The notes: a model not told the origin generated them from the sequence alone. A DNA stretch of 23,427 nucleotides from CAZQYC01 sp964597495 (GCA_964597495.1 CAZQYC010000058.1:1-23427); one strand, 5' to 3'; positions 15,611 through 23,427 are shown, counted from the first letter of the stretch. A program made the numbers and translations.

Positions 15611-16885
15611 TCAATTGTTCGAGCGCGGCGTGTCTTGAGCGAGCGGCAAATCGCGGACGAGTTTGTCTACCGGCTCCGACTCTTCGATCGTCCTATCGGG
15701 GCGTACTCCCAATTCGGTGAACTTGCGGGCGCCCGGCAGTACTTGCCGTTCGAGCGATCCCACTGCACTGTTGTATGCGTCCACGCTCTGACCCAAGTTG
15801 CGGCCGAGCTTGGTCAGATGAGCGGTGAACACGCCGAGGCGCTTGTAAAGGTCTTCGGCCAGCGAGCGAATCTTTTCGGCGTTCTCGGCGAGCGCGGTTT
15901 GACGCCATCCGTAGGCCACCGCTTTGAGGAGCGCGACGAGGCTCGATGGCGTGGTGATGATCACGTCCTGGCGAATCGCATCTTCGAGTAAAGAAGGATT
16001 CTCGCCGAGCGCGGCGCTTAAGAATTGGTCGCCTGGAATAAAGAGGATTACGAAGTCAGGGCTCTTCTCGAACTGAGCCCAGTAACTTTTTGCAGAGAGT
16101 TGACGGACGCGCTCCACGACGGCGTTAGCATGGCGTTTGAGCGCTGCGGCCCGCGCTTCGTCCGTTGGTGCATCGACGGCGTCCAAATACGCATCCAGCG
16201 GCGTTTTTACGTCGACGACCAAATCACGGCCGTCCGGCATATGTACGATCATATCGGGGCGCACTACCGTGTCGTCGGCGCTTCGCATCTGCACTTGCTC
16301 GTTGAAATCACAGTGATCCACCATGCCAGCGAGCTCGACCAGGCGCTTTAGCGTCAGTTCTCCCCACTGGCCGCGCACTTCCGGGCGACGTAACGCGGTG
16401 ACCAGTCCGCGCGTTTCGCGCTGCAAGGCTTGCTGACCGAGGGTGACCGATTCGATCGAGGCCCGAAGACTGCCGAATGACTCCGCACGTTCCTTTTCGA
16501 TCCGGCTGATTTGTTGTTCGGTCTTCAGCAACGCTTCGCGTATGGGGGCGACCATCGTTTCGATGGCTTTCTCGCGCTCGACGAGCGAGGCCGCCGCTGC
16601 TTGATGATGCGTACCCAAGTGTTCCCGAGCGAGCTTTAAAAAGACCTCGCTGTTGGCGCGCAGCGATTGACCCGCGACGGAATCGAAGTCGGACGTCAAC
16701 TTGATCATCGCCTGTTCCAGTGCCGCAACGCGTTCTTTGTCGAGTTGTTCCTGCGTCTTAAGGTGTGATTGGGCGACAGCCAGGTCGACTGCGAGTCGTT
16801 GCTCGCGGCGGCGTCCTATCCAAAGACCGAGCAGGGCACCGACTGCCAATCCGCCTGCTGCGAGCAGAAGCATCGCCAACGTCAT
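15611..16885 (-). CDS. rmuC: DNA recombination protein RmuC
   Basis: 424-residue RmuC family protein. RmuC limits rearrangements at inverted repeats and carries a PD-(D/E)XK nuclease-like domain. The sequence shows an N-terminal transmembrane helix (about 2-22) followed by Arg-rich RRREQR, a long coiled coil (about 30-160), then the conserved core RRPEVRGQWGELTLKRLVELAGM, RPDMIVHMPDGRDLVVDVKTP (about 208-228, with Asp and Asp-Val-Lys of the nuclease motif), FVILFIPGDQFLSAAL and VIITTPSSLVALLKAVAYGWRQ. The ATG overlaps the ubiG TGA by 4 bases (16882-16885), so the gene is part of a coupled operon. The association with ubiG here is unusual and says little about function. Confidence 0.94.
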   Translation of the reverse strand: MTLAMLLLAAGGLAVGALLGLWIGRRREQRLAVDLAVAQSHLKTQEQLDKERVAALEQAMIKLTSDFDSVAGQSLRANSEVFLKLAREHLGTHHQAAAASLVEREKAIETMVAPIREALLKTEQQISRIEKERAESFGSLRASIESVTLGQQALQRETRGLVTALRRPEVRGQWGELTLKRLVELAGMVDHCDFNEQVQMRSADDTVVRPDMIVHMPDGRDLVVDVKTPLDAYLDAVDAPTDEARAAALKRHANAVVERVRQLSAKSYWAQFEKSPDFVILFIPGDQFLSAALGENPSLLEDAIRQDVIITTPSSLVALLKAVAYGWRQTALAENAEKIRSLAEDLYKRLGVFTAHLTKLGRNLGQSVDAYNSAVGSLERQVLPGARKFTELGVRPDRTIEESEPVDKLVRDLPLAQDTPRSNN

Positions 16886-17598
16886 GCGGCCCCCCGCTGT
16901 AAATGCATGAGGTAATTCACGCTGGGATCGCGGCTAATGGCGCAGTGATGCGTAAGCGGGTTGTAGTCGATGCCGACCACATCGCGGAGAGTAAGGTCCG
17001 CCGTTCGCGACCAGTGTGCGAGTTCGGAGGGTTTGATGAATCGTTCGTAGGTATGCGTTCCCGGAGTAAGCAGCCGCATCACGTATTCGGCGCCTATCAC
17101 GGCCAGCAGATACGCTTTCAGGTTTCGATTGATGGTCGAAAAGAAAACGTCGCCGCCCGGTCGAACGAGTTCGCTTGCCGCTCGAATGACGCTTGTGGGA
17201 TCGGGAACGTGTTCCAGCATTTCAAGGCAAGTCACCACGTCGTAGCTGCCGGCGAACTCGGCCGCATGCTTTTCGGCGGATGCTTGGCCGTAGACGATCT
17301 TCAATCCGGACTCGAGCGCATGCAGTTTTGCAATCTGGACGGTTTGCTCGCCGAGATCGATGCCGGTGACTTCGGCGCCGCGCTTCGCCATTCCTTCTGC
17401 CGCCAAACCGCCGCCGCAGCCGATGTCGAGAACACGCTTACCCTTTAACGAGGCTCGTTCGTCGATGTAAGCCACGCGGACCGGATTGATCTCGTGCAAC
17501 GGACGAAACTCGCCTTGCGCATCCCACCAGCGCGGCGCGTTGGCATCGAAGCGGGCGATCTCCGCTGGATCGTGATTGCTGGTTGCTGCGGTGGTCAT
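16882..17598 (-). CDS. ubiG: Ubiquinone biosynthesis O-methyltransferase UbiG
   Basis: 238-residue SAM-dependent methyltransferase that performs both O-methylations of ubiquinone synthesis. The family start AEIARFDANAPRWWDAQGEFRPLHEINPVR is present, SAM motif I is VLDIGCGGG (56-64), the acidic end of strand 2 is GIDLGE, and EMLEHVPDP, GGDVFFSTINRN and GTHTYERFIKPSEL are UbiG hallmarks. Length equals that of E. coli UbiG. The frame is open upstream to 17814, but the ATG at 17598 is chosen because it overlaps the mtaD-like stop by exactly four bases (ATGA) and homology begins soon after. Its SAM by-product, S-adenosylhomocysteine, is a possible substrate of the gene upstream. Confidence 0.96.
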   Translation of the reverse strand: MTTAATSNHDPAEIARFDANAPRWWDAQGEFRPLHEINPVRVAYIDERASLKGKRVLDIGCGGGLAAEGMAKRGAEVTGIDLGEQTVQIAKLHALESGLKIVYGQASAEKHAAEFAGSYDVVTCLEMLEHVPDPTSVIRAASELVRPGGDVFFSTINRNLKAYLLAVIGAEYVMRLLTPGTHTYERFIKPSELAHWSRTADLTLRDVVGIDYNPLTHHCAISRDPSVNYLMHLQRGAA

Positions 17599-18881
17599 GG
17601 CGCGGAGCTTATCCGGGATTGCCAGGCCCGTGCTCGCTCGAGGATCGATTCCGTATCGTAGCGAGTGAATTTGCGGTCGGCGAGGAGCGGGCGTCCAGCG
17701 ACGAAGACATCGCTGACGTTGCTGCGATTCGCCGCATAGACGATCGCCGTCGCCGGGTCGTGAATCGGTTGAGCGTTCACGTCGTTTAAGTTTATGCAGC
17801 AGAGGTCGGCCCATTTTCCCGGCTCGATCGAGCCGATGGTGTCAGCCAAATTAAGACACCGTGCGCCGTTGAGCGTCGCGATCTTGAGCCATTGATGCGC
17901 GGAAACCTTCGTGCCGGCTAAAAGTGCGGCCGTTCGGAGTTCGTCCAGCATGTCGAGGTCGTTGTTGCTGGCCGCGCCATCGGTGCCTAAGGCGACGTTC
18001 ACGCCGCGTTCGAGCAGCATCGGTACCGGGCACACGCCGTTGCCGAGTTTGAGATTCGATTGCGGGCAGTGAACGACATGGGCTCCGCCACGCGCTACCT
18101 GCTCGATATCCGCGTCGATCAGCTGCGTCATGTGGACGGCGCTGAAAGACGGCGTCAGGAATCCGAGCCGATCCAAGGCGGCCAGCGGACGTTCTTTTCC
18201 GGACACTTCCTGACGCGATTCGTGCACGTGCATCGCGACCGGCAAATCGATCTCGTCCGCCATCGTTCGCAGCCGCGACAGTGCGGCTTCGCTGACGGCA
18301 TAGACCGAGTGCGGCGCGAAAGCGGTCGATATGAGCGGATCGCCGCGATAGTCGTCGTGGAGCCGCAACGCCTTGTCGAGGCATTCGCCGGCCGAGCTTG
18401 CCCAGGCCGTACTGAATTCAACAACCGGCGAGCCGATGCAAGCGCGCATGTGCATTTGGCTCGACGTCTGCGCAATGGCTTCCGGAAAGAAGTACTGTTC
18501 CGAAAAACACGTCGTTCCGCTCGCCACCATGCCGGCAATGGCAAGTTCGATCCCGTCGCGCACGAACTCCGGACTGAGCCAGCGGCCTTCGAGCGGCCAA
18601 ATCCGTTCTTTGAGCCATGCGTCGAACTCGAGATTTTCGGCCACTCCGCGCAGCAAGGTCATGCCGGCATGCGTATGCGCATTGACGAATCCCGGCAACA
18701 AGACATGCTGCGGTCGGTCGAGCCGTTCCGCCGCGGCGAAGCGCGCGGTCGCTTCCGCGATCGGCAAAATCGCCACGATTCGCCCTTCGCGAATGGCAAC
18801 GGCGTGATGGTGCAGCACCACGTCCAGAGGCTCGATGGGGATGATCCAACGGGCGGCAATCAATAGATCGATTTGTTCCAC
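17595..18881 (-). CDS. mtaD: TRZ/ATZ amidohydrolase, MTA/SAH deaminase-like
   Basis: 428-residue metal-dependent amidohydrolase, likely deaminating 5-methylthioadenosine and/or S-adenosylhomocysteine. Metal and catalytic residues visible: H69 and H71 (LPGFVNAHTHAGMTLLRG), H218 and E221 (MHVHES), H250 (VHMTQ) and D301 (GTDGAASNNDLDM). The family feature GTTCFSEQYFFPE is also present. The GTG at 18881 is chosen as start because a TATACT -10 box lies just upstream at 18921-18916 and homology begins at IDLLIAARWIIPIEP; the TTG at 18938 lies upstream of that promoter. The TGA overlaps the ubiG start. Gammaproteobacteria often place this gene beside ubiG and gyrA. Substrate assignment is by family only; other TRZ/ATZ substrates are possible. 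Confidence 0.86.
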   Translation of the reverse strand: MEQIDLLIAARWIIPIEPLDVVLHHHAVAIREGRIVAILPIAEATARFAAAERLDRPQHVLLPGFVNAHTHAGMTLLRGVAENLEFDAWLKERIWPLEGRWLSPEFVRDGIELAIAGMVASGTTCFSEQYFFPEAIAQTSSQMHMRACIGSPVVEFSTAWASSAGECLDKALRLHDDYRGDPLISTAFAPHSVYAVSEAALSRLRTMADEIDLPVAMHVHESRQEVSGKERPLAALDRLGFLTPSFSAVHMTQLIDADIEQVARGGAHVVHCPQSNLKLGNGVCPVPMLLERGVNVALGTDGAASNNDLDMLDELRTAALLAGTKVSAHQWLKIATLNGARCLNLADTIGSIEPGKWADLCCINLNDVNAQPIHDPATAIVYAANRSNVSDVFVAGRPLLADRKFTRYDTESILERARAWQSRISSAP

Positions 18882-18915
18882 GTTTCCACTCGACGCACAA
18901 CACCAGAGTCCAAAA

Positions 18916-18921
18916 AGTATA
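18916..18921 (-). promoter_or_regulatory. Probable -10 box of the mtaD-ubiG-rmuC operon
   Basis: TATACT on the minus strand, five of six to consensus, 35 bases upstream of the GTG at 18881. The -35 region is poor. It supports the GTG over the upstream TTG as translation start. Confidence 0.45.
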
Positions 18922-18942
18922 GCGCGAGAAACCTGCAAACCG

Positions 18943-18971
18943 TTCGGATTGCGCGCTCGCTATGCTAAGAT
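18943..18971 (+). promoter_or_regulatory. Probable gyrA promoter with extended -10
   Basis: TTCGGA (18943-18948) and TAAGAT (18966-18971) are separated by 17 bases, and TG at 18963-18964 gives an extended -10 (TGCTAAGAT). Transcription would start near 18978, leaving a leader of about 64 nt before the gyrA ATG. It is back to back with the mtaD promoter; the two -35 regions meet near 18939-18948. gyrA promoters are classically activated by DNA relaxation, but that cannot be read from the sequence. Confidence 0.5.
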
Positions 18972-19041
18972 TCGCCCTTTGATTTCCTCGCCGTAAGGCC
19001 TATTCGAACTAGCACGACTCCGCAAAAATAGAACGGAAACC

Positions 19042-21627
19042 ATGGCTGAAATCGCGCGCGAACTTCTCCACGTAAACATCGAAGACGAAATGCGGCAGTC
19101 GTACCTCGATTACGCCATGAGCGTAATCGTCGGCCGCGCATTGCCGGACGTGCGTGACGGATTGAAACCCGTGCATCGACGCGTGCTCTACGCCATGCGG
19201 GTGCTGGGTAACGATTGGAACAAGGCCTATAAGAAATCGGCCCGCGTAGTCGGCGACGTCATCGGTAAATACCACCCGCACGGCGATACGGCGGTGTACG
19301 ACACCATCGTCCGCATGGCTCAGCCGTTTTCCATGCGCTATATGCTGGTGGACGGTCAGGGTAACTTTGGTTCGGTCGACGGCGACTCCCCGGCGGCCAT
19401 GCGCTACACCGAAGTGCGCATGTCGAAGATCGCGCACGAGCTGCTGGCGGACATCGACAAGGAAACGGTGGACTTCGGCCCGAACTACGACGAATCGGAA
19501 ACCGAGCCGCTCGTCATGCCGGCCCGGATTCCGAATCTGTTGGTCAATGGCCAAACCGGCATCGCGGTGGGCATGGCCACGAACATTCCGCCGCACAATT
19601 TGAGCGAAGTGCTGGACGCCTGCGTCGCGCTCATCGATAACCCCGAGACGACCATCGCGCAGCTCATGCAGATCATTCCGGGCCCGGACTTCCCGACGGC
19701 CGGAATCATTAACGGCGCTCAGGAGATTGCGCAGGCGTATGCCACGGGCCGAGGCCGGGTGTACGTGCGCGCGCGAACCAACATCGAAGAAGACGATAAG
19801 GGTAGGCAGACGATTGTCGTCACCGAGTTGCCGTTCCAAGTCAACAAAGCGCGTTTGATCGAGCGCATCGCCGAGTTGGTGCGCGAGAAAATCATCGAGG
19901 GCATCGCGCCCGACGGTCTGCGCGACGAGTCCGACAAGGACGGCATGCGGATCGTCATCGAATTGAAGCGCGGCGAAATCGCCGACGTGATTCTGAATAA
20001 CCTGTTGAAGCACACGCCGATGGAGTCGGTGTTCGGCATCAACATGGTGGCCTTGCAGGACGGCCAGCCGAAGATTTTCAACCTCAAGGAAATGCTGGAT
20101 GCATTCCTGCGCCATCGTCGCGAAGTCGTCACGCGGCGCACCATATTCGACATCCGGAAAGCTCGCGAACGTGCCCACATTCTCGAAGGGCTCACCGTCG
20201 CGCTGGCCAATATCGACGACGTCATCGCCATGATCAAAGCGTCGCCGTCGGGAGCCGAAGCGAAGGCCGCGCTGACGAGCCGCGTGTGGAAATCCGGCAT
20301 CGTTCCGGAACTGCTCGCGCGCGCAGGCGCTATTTCCGCCCGCGTCGACGGATTGTCCCTGGAGTTTGGGCTCGTGGAAGGGGGCTATCGGCTTACCGAA
20401 GAGCAGGCGCAAGCCATTCTGGAAATGCGTTTGCAGCGCCTAACCGGACTTGAGCAGGACAAGATTTCCGACGAATACAAAGAGCTGTTGGCGCAGATCC
20501 AAGATCTCGGCGACATTCTTGCGCGCCCGGAGCGATTGCTTGAGGTGATTCGCGCGGAGCTGCTCGAAATCAAGGAAACCTACGGGGATAAGCGCCGTAC
20601 GGAAATCAACGTCGATCACACCGATCTCACCATCGAAGACTTGATCGAACCCCAGGACGTCGTGGTCACTCTGTCCCATAGCGGCTACGCCAAATCCCAG
20701 CCGGTCACCGACTACCAAGCGCAACGTCGCGGCGGTCGCGGCAAGGCCGCAACGTCGATGAAGGACGAGGATTTCGTCGACAAGCTTTTCGTCGCGCATT
20801 CCCACGATACGCTGCTGTGTTTCTCGAGCACGGGCAAGTTGTATTGGCTCAAGGTGTATCAAGTGCCGATCGCCAGCCGCGGTTCGCGCGGCAAGCCGAT
20901 CGTCAATCTCCTGCCTTTGCAAGAAGGCGAACGCATCAATGCGCTCTTGCCGATTCACGAATACGAGGCGGATAAATTCGTGTTCTTCGCGACGGCGCAA
21001 GGCACGGTGAAGAAGACGTCGCTGGAAGCGTTTTCGCGGCCGCGCACCGCGGGCATCATCGCGATCGACTTGGATCCGGGCGACCGCTTGGTCGGCGTGG
21101 ACATCACCGACGGCAAGAAACACATCGTGCTTTGTTCGAGCGGCGGCAAGGCAATTCGCTTCCATGAAGACGACGTCCGTGCGATGGGACGCAATGCCGG
21201 CGGCGTTCGCGGCCTTCGTTTGAACGAGAAGGACGACGAAGTGAATTCGCTCATGATCGTCAATGCCGAAGGCGACGACGGGTTGATTCTCGTTGCGTCG
21301 GAACACGGTTACGGCAAACTCACGTCCATTGCCGAATTTCCGCAGCACGGTCGAGGCGGTCAAGGCGTCATTGCCTTGCAGACTACCGACCGCAACGGCC
21401 GAATGGTCGGTGCGGTTCGCGTCACCGCGGACAACGAAATCATGTTGATTAGTTCGAACGGCACTCTGGTCCGCACGCCGGTCAGCGATATTTCCGTCCA
21501 AGGACGCAATACGCAGGGCGTGCGCCTGATTCGCTTGGACGAAGGCGACCGCCTGGTCGGTATCGAGCGGATTGCCAGTGAAGGCAGCGAAAGCGGCGAG
21601 GGCGAGGAAGCTTCGAGCGAGACCTAA
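19042..21627 (+). CDS. gyrA: DNA gyrase subunit A
   Basis: 861-residue breakage-reunion subunit of DNA gyrase, which introduces negative supercoils together with GyrB. The N-terminus follows E. coli numbering exactly: ARELLHVNIEDEM, active-site Tyr122 in AAMRYTE, and the quinolone-resistance region HPHGDTAVYD with Thr83 and Asp87. The C-terminal beta-pinwheel domain carries the GyrA box QRRGGRG at 561-567, required for DNA wrapping and separating gyrase from topoisomerase IV ParC. The end is an acidic tail (GSESGEGEEASSET). A GGAAAC precedes the ATG. The gene is divergent from mtaD and followed after 53 bases by serC, as in many gammaproteobacteria. Confidence 0.98.
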   Translation: MAEIARELLHVNIEDEMRQSYLDYAMSVIVGRALPDVRDGLKPVHRRVLYAMRVLGNDWNKAYKKSARVVGDVIGKYHPHGDTAVYDTIVRMAQPFSMRYMLVDGQGNFGSVDGDSPAAMRYTEVRMSKIAHELLADIDKETVDFGPNYDESETEPLVMPARIPNLLVNGQTGIAVGMATNIPPHNLSEVLDACVALIDNPETTIAQLMQIIPGPDFPTAGIINGAQEIAQAYATGRGRVYVRARTNIEEDDKGRQTIVVTELPFQVNKARLIERIAELVREKIIEGIAPDGLRDESDKDGMRIVIELKRGEIADVILNNLLKHTPMESVFGINMVALQDGQPKIFNLKEMLDAFLRHRREVVTRRTIFDIRKARERAHILEGLTVALANIDDVIAMIKASPSGAEAKAALTSRVWKSGIVPELLARAGAISARVDGLSLEFGLVEGGYRLTEEQAQAILEMRLQRLTGLEQDKISDEYKELLAQIQDLGDILARPERLLEVIRAELLEIKETYGDKRRTEINVDHTDLTIEDLIEPQDVVVTLSHSGYAKSQPVTDYQAQRRGGRGKAATSMKDEDFVDKLFVAHSHDTLLCFSSTGKLYWLKVYQVPIASRGSRGKPIVNLLPLQEGERINALLPIHEYEADKFVFFATAQGTVKKTSLEAFSRPRTAGIIAIDLDPGDRLVGVDITDGKKHIVLCSSGGKAIRFHEDDVRAMGRNAGGVRGLRLNEKDDEVNSLMIVNAEGDDGLILVASEHGYGKLTSIAEFPQHGRGGQGVIALQTTDRNGRMVGAVRVTADNEIMLISSNGTLVRTPVSDISVQGRNTQGVRLIRLDEGDRLVGIERIASEGSESGEGEEASSET

Positions 21628-21639
21628 CCATGCATTCCG

Positions 21640-21660
21640 GTGGCACGTGGTACGTGGCAC
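21640..21660 (+). repeat. Three tandem heptamers GTGG(C/T)AC between gyrA and serC
   Basis: GTGGCAC (21640-21646), GTGGTAC (21647-21653) and GTGGCAC (21654-21660) are consecutive with period 7. They fill nearly half of the short gyrA-serC gap and end just before the serC Shine-Dalgarno. No function is known to me. Confidence 0.7.
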
Positions 21661-21680
21661 GAGTTCTTGAGGATTGAATG

Positions 21681-22763
21681 ATGAAACGCGTATTTAATTT
21701 CAGCGCCGGACCCGCGGTGCTTCCGGTCGAGGTTCTCGAACAAGCCAAAGAGGAGCTTCTTGATTGGCACGGCTCCGGCATGTCCGTGATGGAGATGAGC
21801 CATCGCGGCAAGGAGTTCATTTCGATTCATGCGCAAGCGGAAAAGGACGTTCGCGAATTATTGAACGTTCCCGCGAACTACAAAGTGCTGTTCATGCAGG
21901 GCGGCGCCATCGGCGAGAATGCCATCGTGCCGATGAACCTCTTGCGCGGACGCACCAGCATCGACTTCGTCAACACCGGCGAGTGGTCGAAAAAATCGAT
22001 CAAGGAAGCCAAGAAATACGCCGGCGTGAATGTCGCGGCGAGCAGCGAAGGCAATAACTTCACCAGCGTACCCGACCGCGCTTCGTGGAAACTCGATCCC
22101 AACGCCGCGTACGTGCACATCTGTTCGAACGAAACCATCGGCGGCGTGCAATATCATTTCACGCCCGACACGGGGAACGTGCCGTTGGTGGCCGATATGT
22201 CGTCCGATATCCTGTCGCGGCCGGTCGATGTTTCTAAGTACGGCGCAATCTATGCCGGCGCGCAAAAGAACATGGGGCCCGCGGGCCTCACGCTGGTCAT
22301 CGTCCGCGACGATCTCATCGGTCAGGCGTTGCCCGCAACGCCGTCCGCGTTCGACTATAAACAGCAAGCGGAAAACGATTCGATGTACAACACGCCGCCG
22401 ACCTATGCAATTTATATTGCGGGCTTGGTGTTTCAGTGGATCAAGAAGCAGGGCGGGTTAACGGCGATGGAGGTTCACAATCGCAAGAAAGCGGCTTTGC
22501 TATACGACTATCTCGATTCCACGAAGTTTTACAGCAATCCCGTCGCGCGCGGCGACCGCTCGCTCATGAACGTACCGTTCAAACTCCCGAACGAATCGTT
22601 GGATGAGTCCTTCTTGAAAGGCGCACAAGCGCTCAGCATGTTGCAACTCAAGGGCCATCGCTCCGTCGGCGGGATGCGCGCCAGCATTTACAACGCGATG
22701 CCGATCGCCGGCGTAGAAGCGCTGGTGGCGTACATGAAGGAATTCGAACGGAAAAACGGATGA
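21681..22763 (+). CDS. serC: Phosphoserine aminotransferase
   Basis: 360-residue PLP-dependent class V aminotransferase that converts 3-phosphohydroxypyruvate to 3-phosphoserine (serine synthesis) and acts in the pyridoxal phosphate pathway. Landmarks: VFNFSAGPAVLPVEVLEQ at the N-terminus, MEMSHRGKEF, MQGGAIGENAIVPMNLL, NTGEWSKKSIKEAKKY, PLVADMSSDILSRPVDV, the PLP lysine Lys196 in GAQKN, TPPTYAIYIAGLVFQW and GHRSVGGMRASIYNAMP. Two ATG codons are consecutive at 21678 and 21681; GAGGA at 21669-21673 gives seven bases to the second, which is preferred. The serA-like gene starts within the stop codon (ATGA), so the two serine-pathway genes are translationally coupled. Confidence 0.97.
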   Translation: MKRVFNFSAGPAVLPVEVLEQAKEELLDWHGSGMSVMEMSHRGKEFISIHAQAEKDVRELLNVPANYKVLFMQGGAIGENAIVPMNLLRGRTSIDFVNTGEWSKKSIKEAKKYAGVNVAASSEGNNFTSVPDRASWKLDPNAAYVHICSNETIGGVQYHFTPDTGNVPLVADMSSDILSRPVDVSKYGAIYAGAQKNMGPAGLTLVIVRDDLIGQALPATPSAFDYKQQAENDSMYNTPPTYAIYIAGLVFQWIKKQGGLTAMEVHNRKKAALLYDYLDSTKFYSNPVARGDRSLMNVPFKLPNESLDESFLKGAQALSMLQLKGHRSVGGMRASIYNAMPIAGVEALVAYMKEFERKNG

Positions 22764-23427
22764 GCCCTATGTCCTACAAAATCCTCACCCTTAACAATAT
22801 TTCCGTTCGCGGGCTTGAGCGTTTGCCGCGCGATCGCTACGAGGTCGCTTCCGAAATCGGCCATCCCGATGCGATCCTGGTGCGTTCCGCGGACATGCAT
22901 GCGATGGACATCGCCGGTAGCGTCAAGGCGATCGGCCGGGCGGGCGCCGGAACCAATAACGTTCCGGTTGCGAAACTGAGCAAGCGCGGCGTGCCCGTTT
23001 TCAATGCGCCGGGCGCCAATGCAAACGCCGTCAAGGAATTGGTGATTGCGAGTTTGTTTCTCGCTGCCCGTAACATTTGCCAGGCTTGGTCGTATACGCG
23101 TGAATTGAAAGGGGACGACCATACCGTCGAAGAGGCCGTCGAGAAGGGCAAGAAGAAATTCGTCGGCTATGAATTACCCGGGCGCACGCTCGGCGTTATC
23201 GGACTCGGCGCCATCGGTGTCGAAGTGGCCAACGCCGCTCACGCGCTTGGCATGCGCGTTCTTGGTTTCGATCCCCAAATTACGGTGCAACGTGCGTGGC
23301 AATTGTCGTCGGGCGTCGAACAGGCCCTGTCGTTGGATGACTTGTTTTCGCGGAGCGACGTGATCACCGTGCACGTGCCGCTGGTCGAGGCGACGCGTAA
23401 CCTGGTGAATCCGGCGCGGCTCAAGCT
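22760..23427 (+). CDS. serA: D-3-phosphoglycerate dehydrogenase (partial, runs off the window)
   Basis: The first 222 codons of a 2-hydroxyacid dehydrogenase that oxidises 3-phosphoglycerate, the step before SerC. Readable features: YKILTLNNISVRGLERLP, HPDAILVRSADMH, IGRAGAGTNNVPV, FNAPGANANAVKELVIA, and the NAD-binding GVIGLGAIGVEVA (GxGxxG) followed by FDPQITV. This matches the roughly 390-residue ACT-containing SerA group common in proteobacteria; the catalytic His and the ACT region lie beyond the edge. The ATG overlaps the serC TGA by 4 bases; an in-frame ATG at 22769 (MSYKIL) is an alternative. Finding serA rather than pheA after serC differs from the Pseudomonas order. Confidence 0.93.
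   Translation, partial: MSPMSYKILTLNNISVRGLERLPRDRYEVASEIGHPDAILVRSADMHAMDIAGSVKAIGRAGAGTNNVPVAKLSKRGVPVFNAPGANANAVKELVIASLFLAARNICQAWSYTRELKGDDHTVEEAVEKGKKKFVGYELPGRTLGVIGLGAIGVEVANAAHALGMRVLGFDPQITVQRAWQLSSGVEQALSLDDLFSRSDVITVHVPLVEATRNLVNPARLK

Noticed and set aside
17599..17814. 72-residue N-terminal extension of UbiG
   Set aside because: Overlaps the mtaD-like gene, lacks homology and would discard the neat ATGA overlap at 17595-17598.
18882..18938. TTG start of the mtaD-like gene at 18938
   Set aside because: It lies upstream of the likely -10 box (18921-18916), and the extra 19 residues are not family-like.
19288..19302. Thr83 in the gyrA quinolone region as a resistance mutation
   Set aside because: Thr83 is the wild-type residue in several gammaproteobacteria such as Pseudomonas aeruginosa, and Asp87 is intact.
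19009..20412. Long open frame antisense to gyrA (467 codons), and a similar one at 20440-21660
   Set aside because: Both are mirror frames of a strongly biased GC-rich gene, with Arg/His-rich translations, no family features and no ribosome site.
1..23427. CRISPR arrays, tRNA or rRNA genes, insertion sequences, prophage or defence genes
   Set aside because: No regularly spaced repeats, cloverleaf-like sequence, transposase, integrase or defence-type domain was recognised on either strand.

Overview
The window is a dense, single-copy housekeeping segment of a gammaproteobacterial chromosome. The smc-zipA-ligA block (ZipA is a gammaproteobacterial division protein), YciB/BolA/YciO/YciK family proteins, a UbiG-type ubiquinone methyltransferase and a gyrA-serC pair point this way. 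The order resembles Xanthomonadales, Nevskiales, Steroidobacterales and Pseudomonas-type genomes, but I cannot name a genus. One run of exactly 100 N (11707-11806) marks an assembly gap, so this is a scaffolded draft or metagenome assembly. I see no rRNA, tRNA, CRISPR array, transposase, integrase or phage gene, and no intergenic stretch longer than about 240 bases.

Layout. Positions 1-47 hold the first codons of a leftward gene running off the edge, divergent from the rightward run smc, zipA, ligA. A bidirectional terminator follows ligA. Next come three leftward genes (yciB, bolA, a parvulin-type prolyl isomerase lipoprotein; transcribed in that order) and, divergent from them, a yciO-like gene. 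A promoter and a structured leader precede the rightward operon trpS, scpA, scpB, rluB-like, whose junctions abut or overlap by 4 bases. Converging on it is a leftward block transcribed as mtaD-like, ubiG, rmuC, a squalene/phytoene-synthase-like pseudoenzyme, then a YciK-type SDR. Divergent from mtaD is the rightward run gyrA, serC, serA (serA cut by the window end).

How the genes fit together. SMC, ScpA and ScpB are the three condensin subunits and all lie within 13 kb. ZipA (division), YciB (envelope), LigA and GyrA (DNA replication and topology) round out a chromosome and cell-cycle theme. SerC and SerA are two of the three steps of serine synthesis. UbiG makes ubiquinone, and the adjacent NDUFAF6-like protein may be linked to the respiratory chain. 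MtaD clears the nucleoside by-products of SAM-dependent methylation such as UbiG performs.

No new defence or mobile system is visible. The points most worth a second look are: an intact RluB-like protein with His where the catalytic Asp should be and with other signature motifs eroded; a 16-bp leader hairpin whose base reaches into the Shine-Dalgarno of the TTG-initiated trpS; a four-cysteine iron-sulfur-type motif in TrpRS; the phytoene-synthase-like pseudoenzyme; and long acidic tails on both ScpA and ScpB, one of which coincides with the assembly gap.
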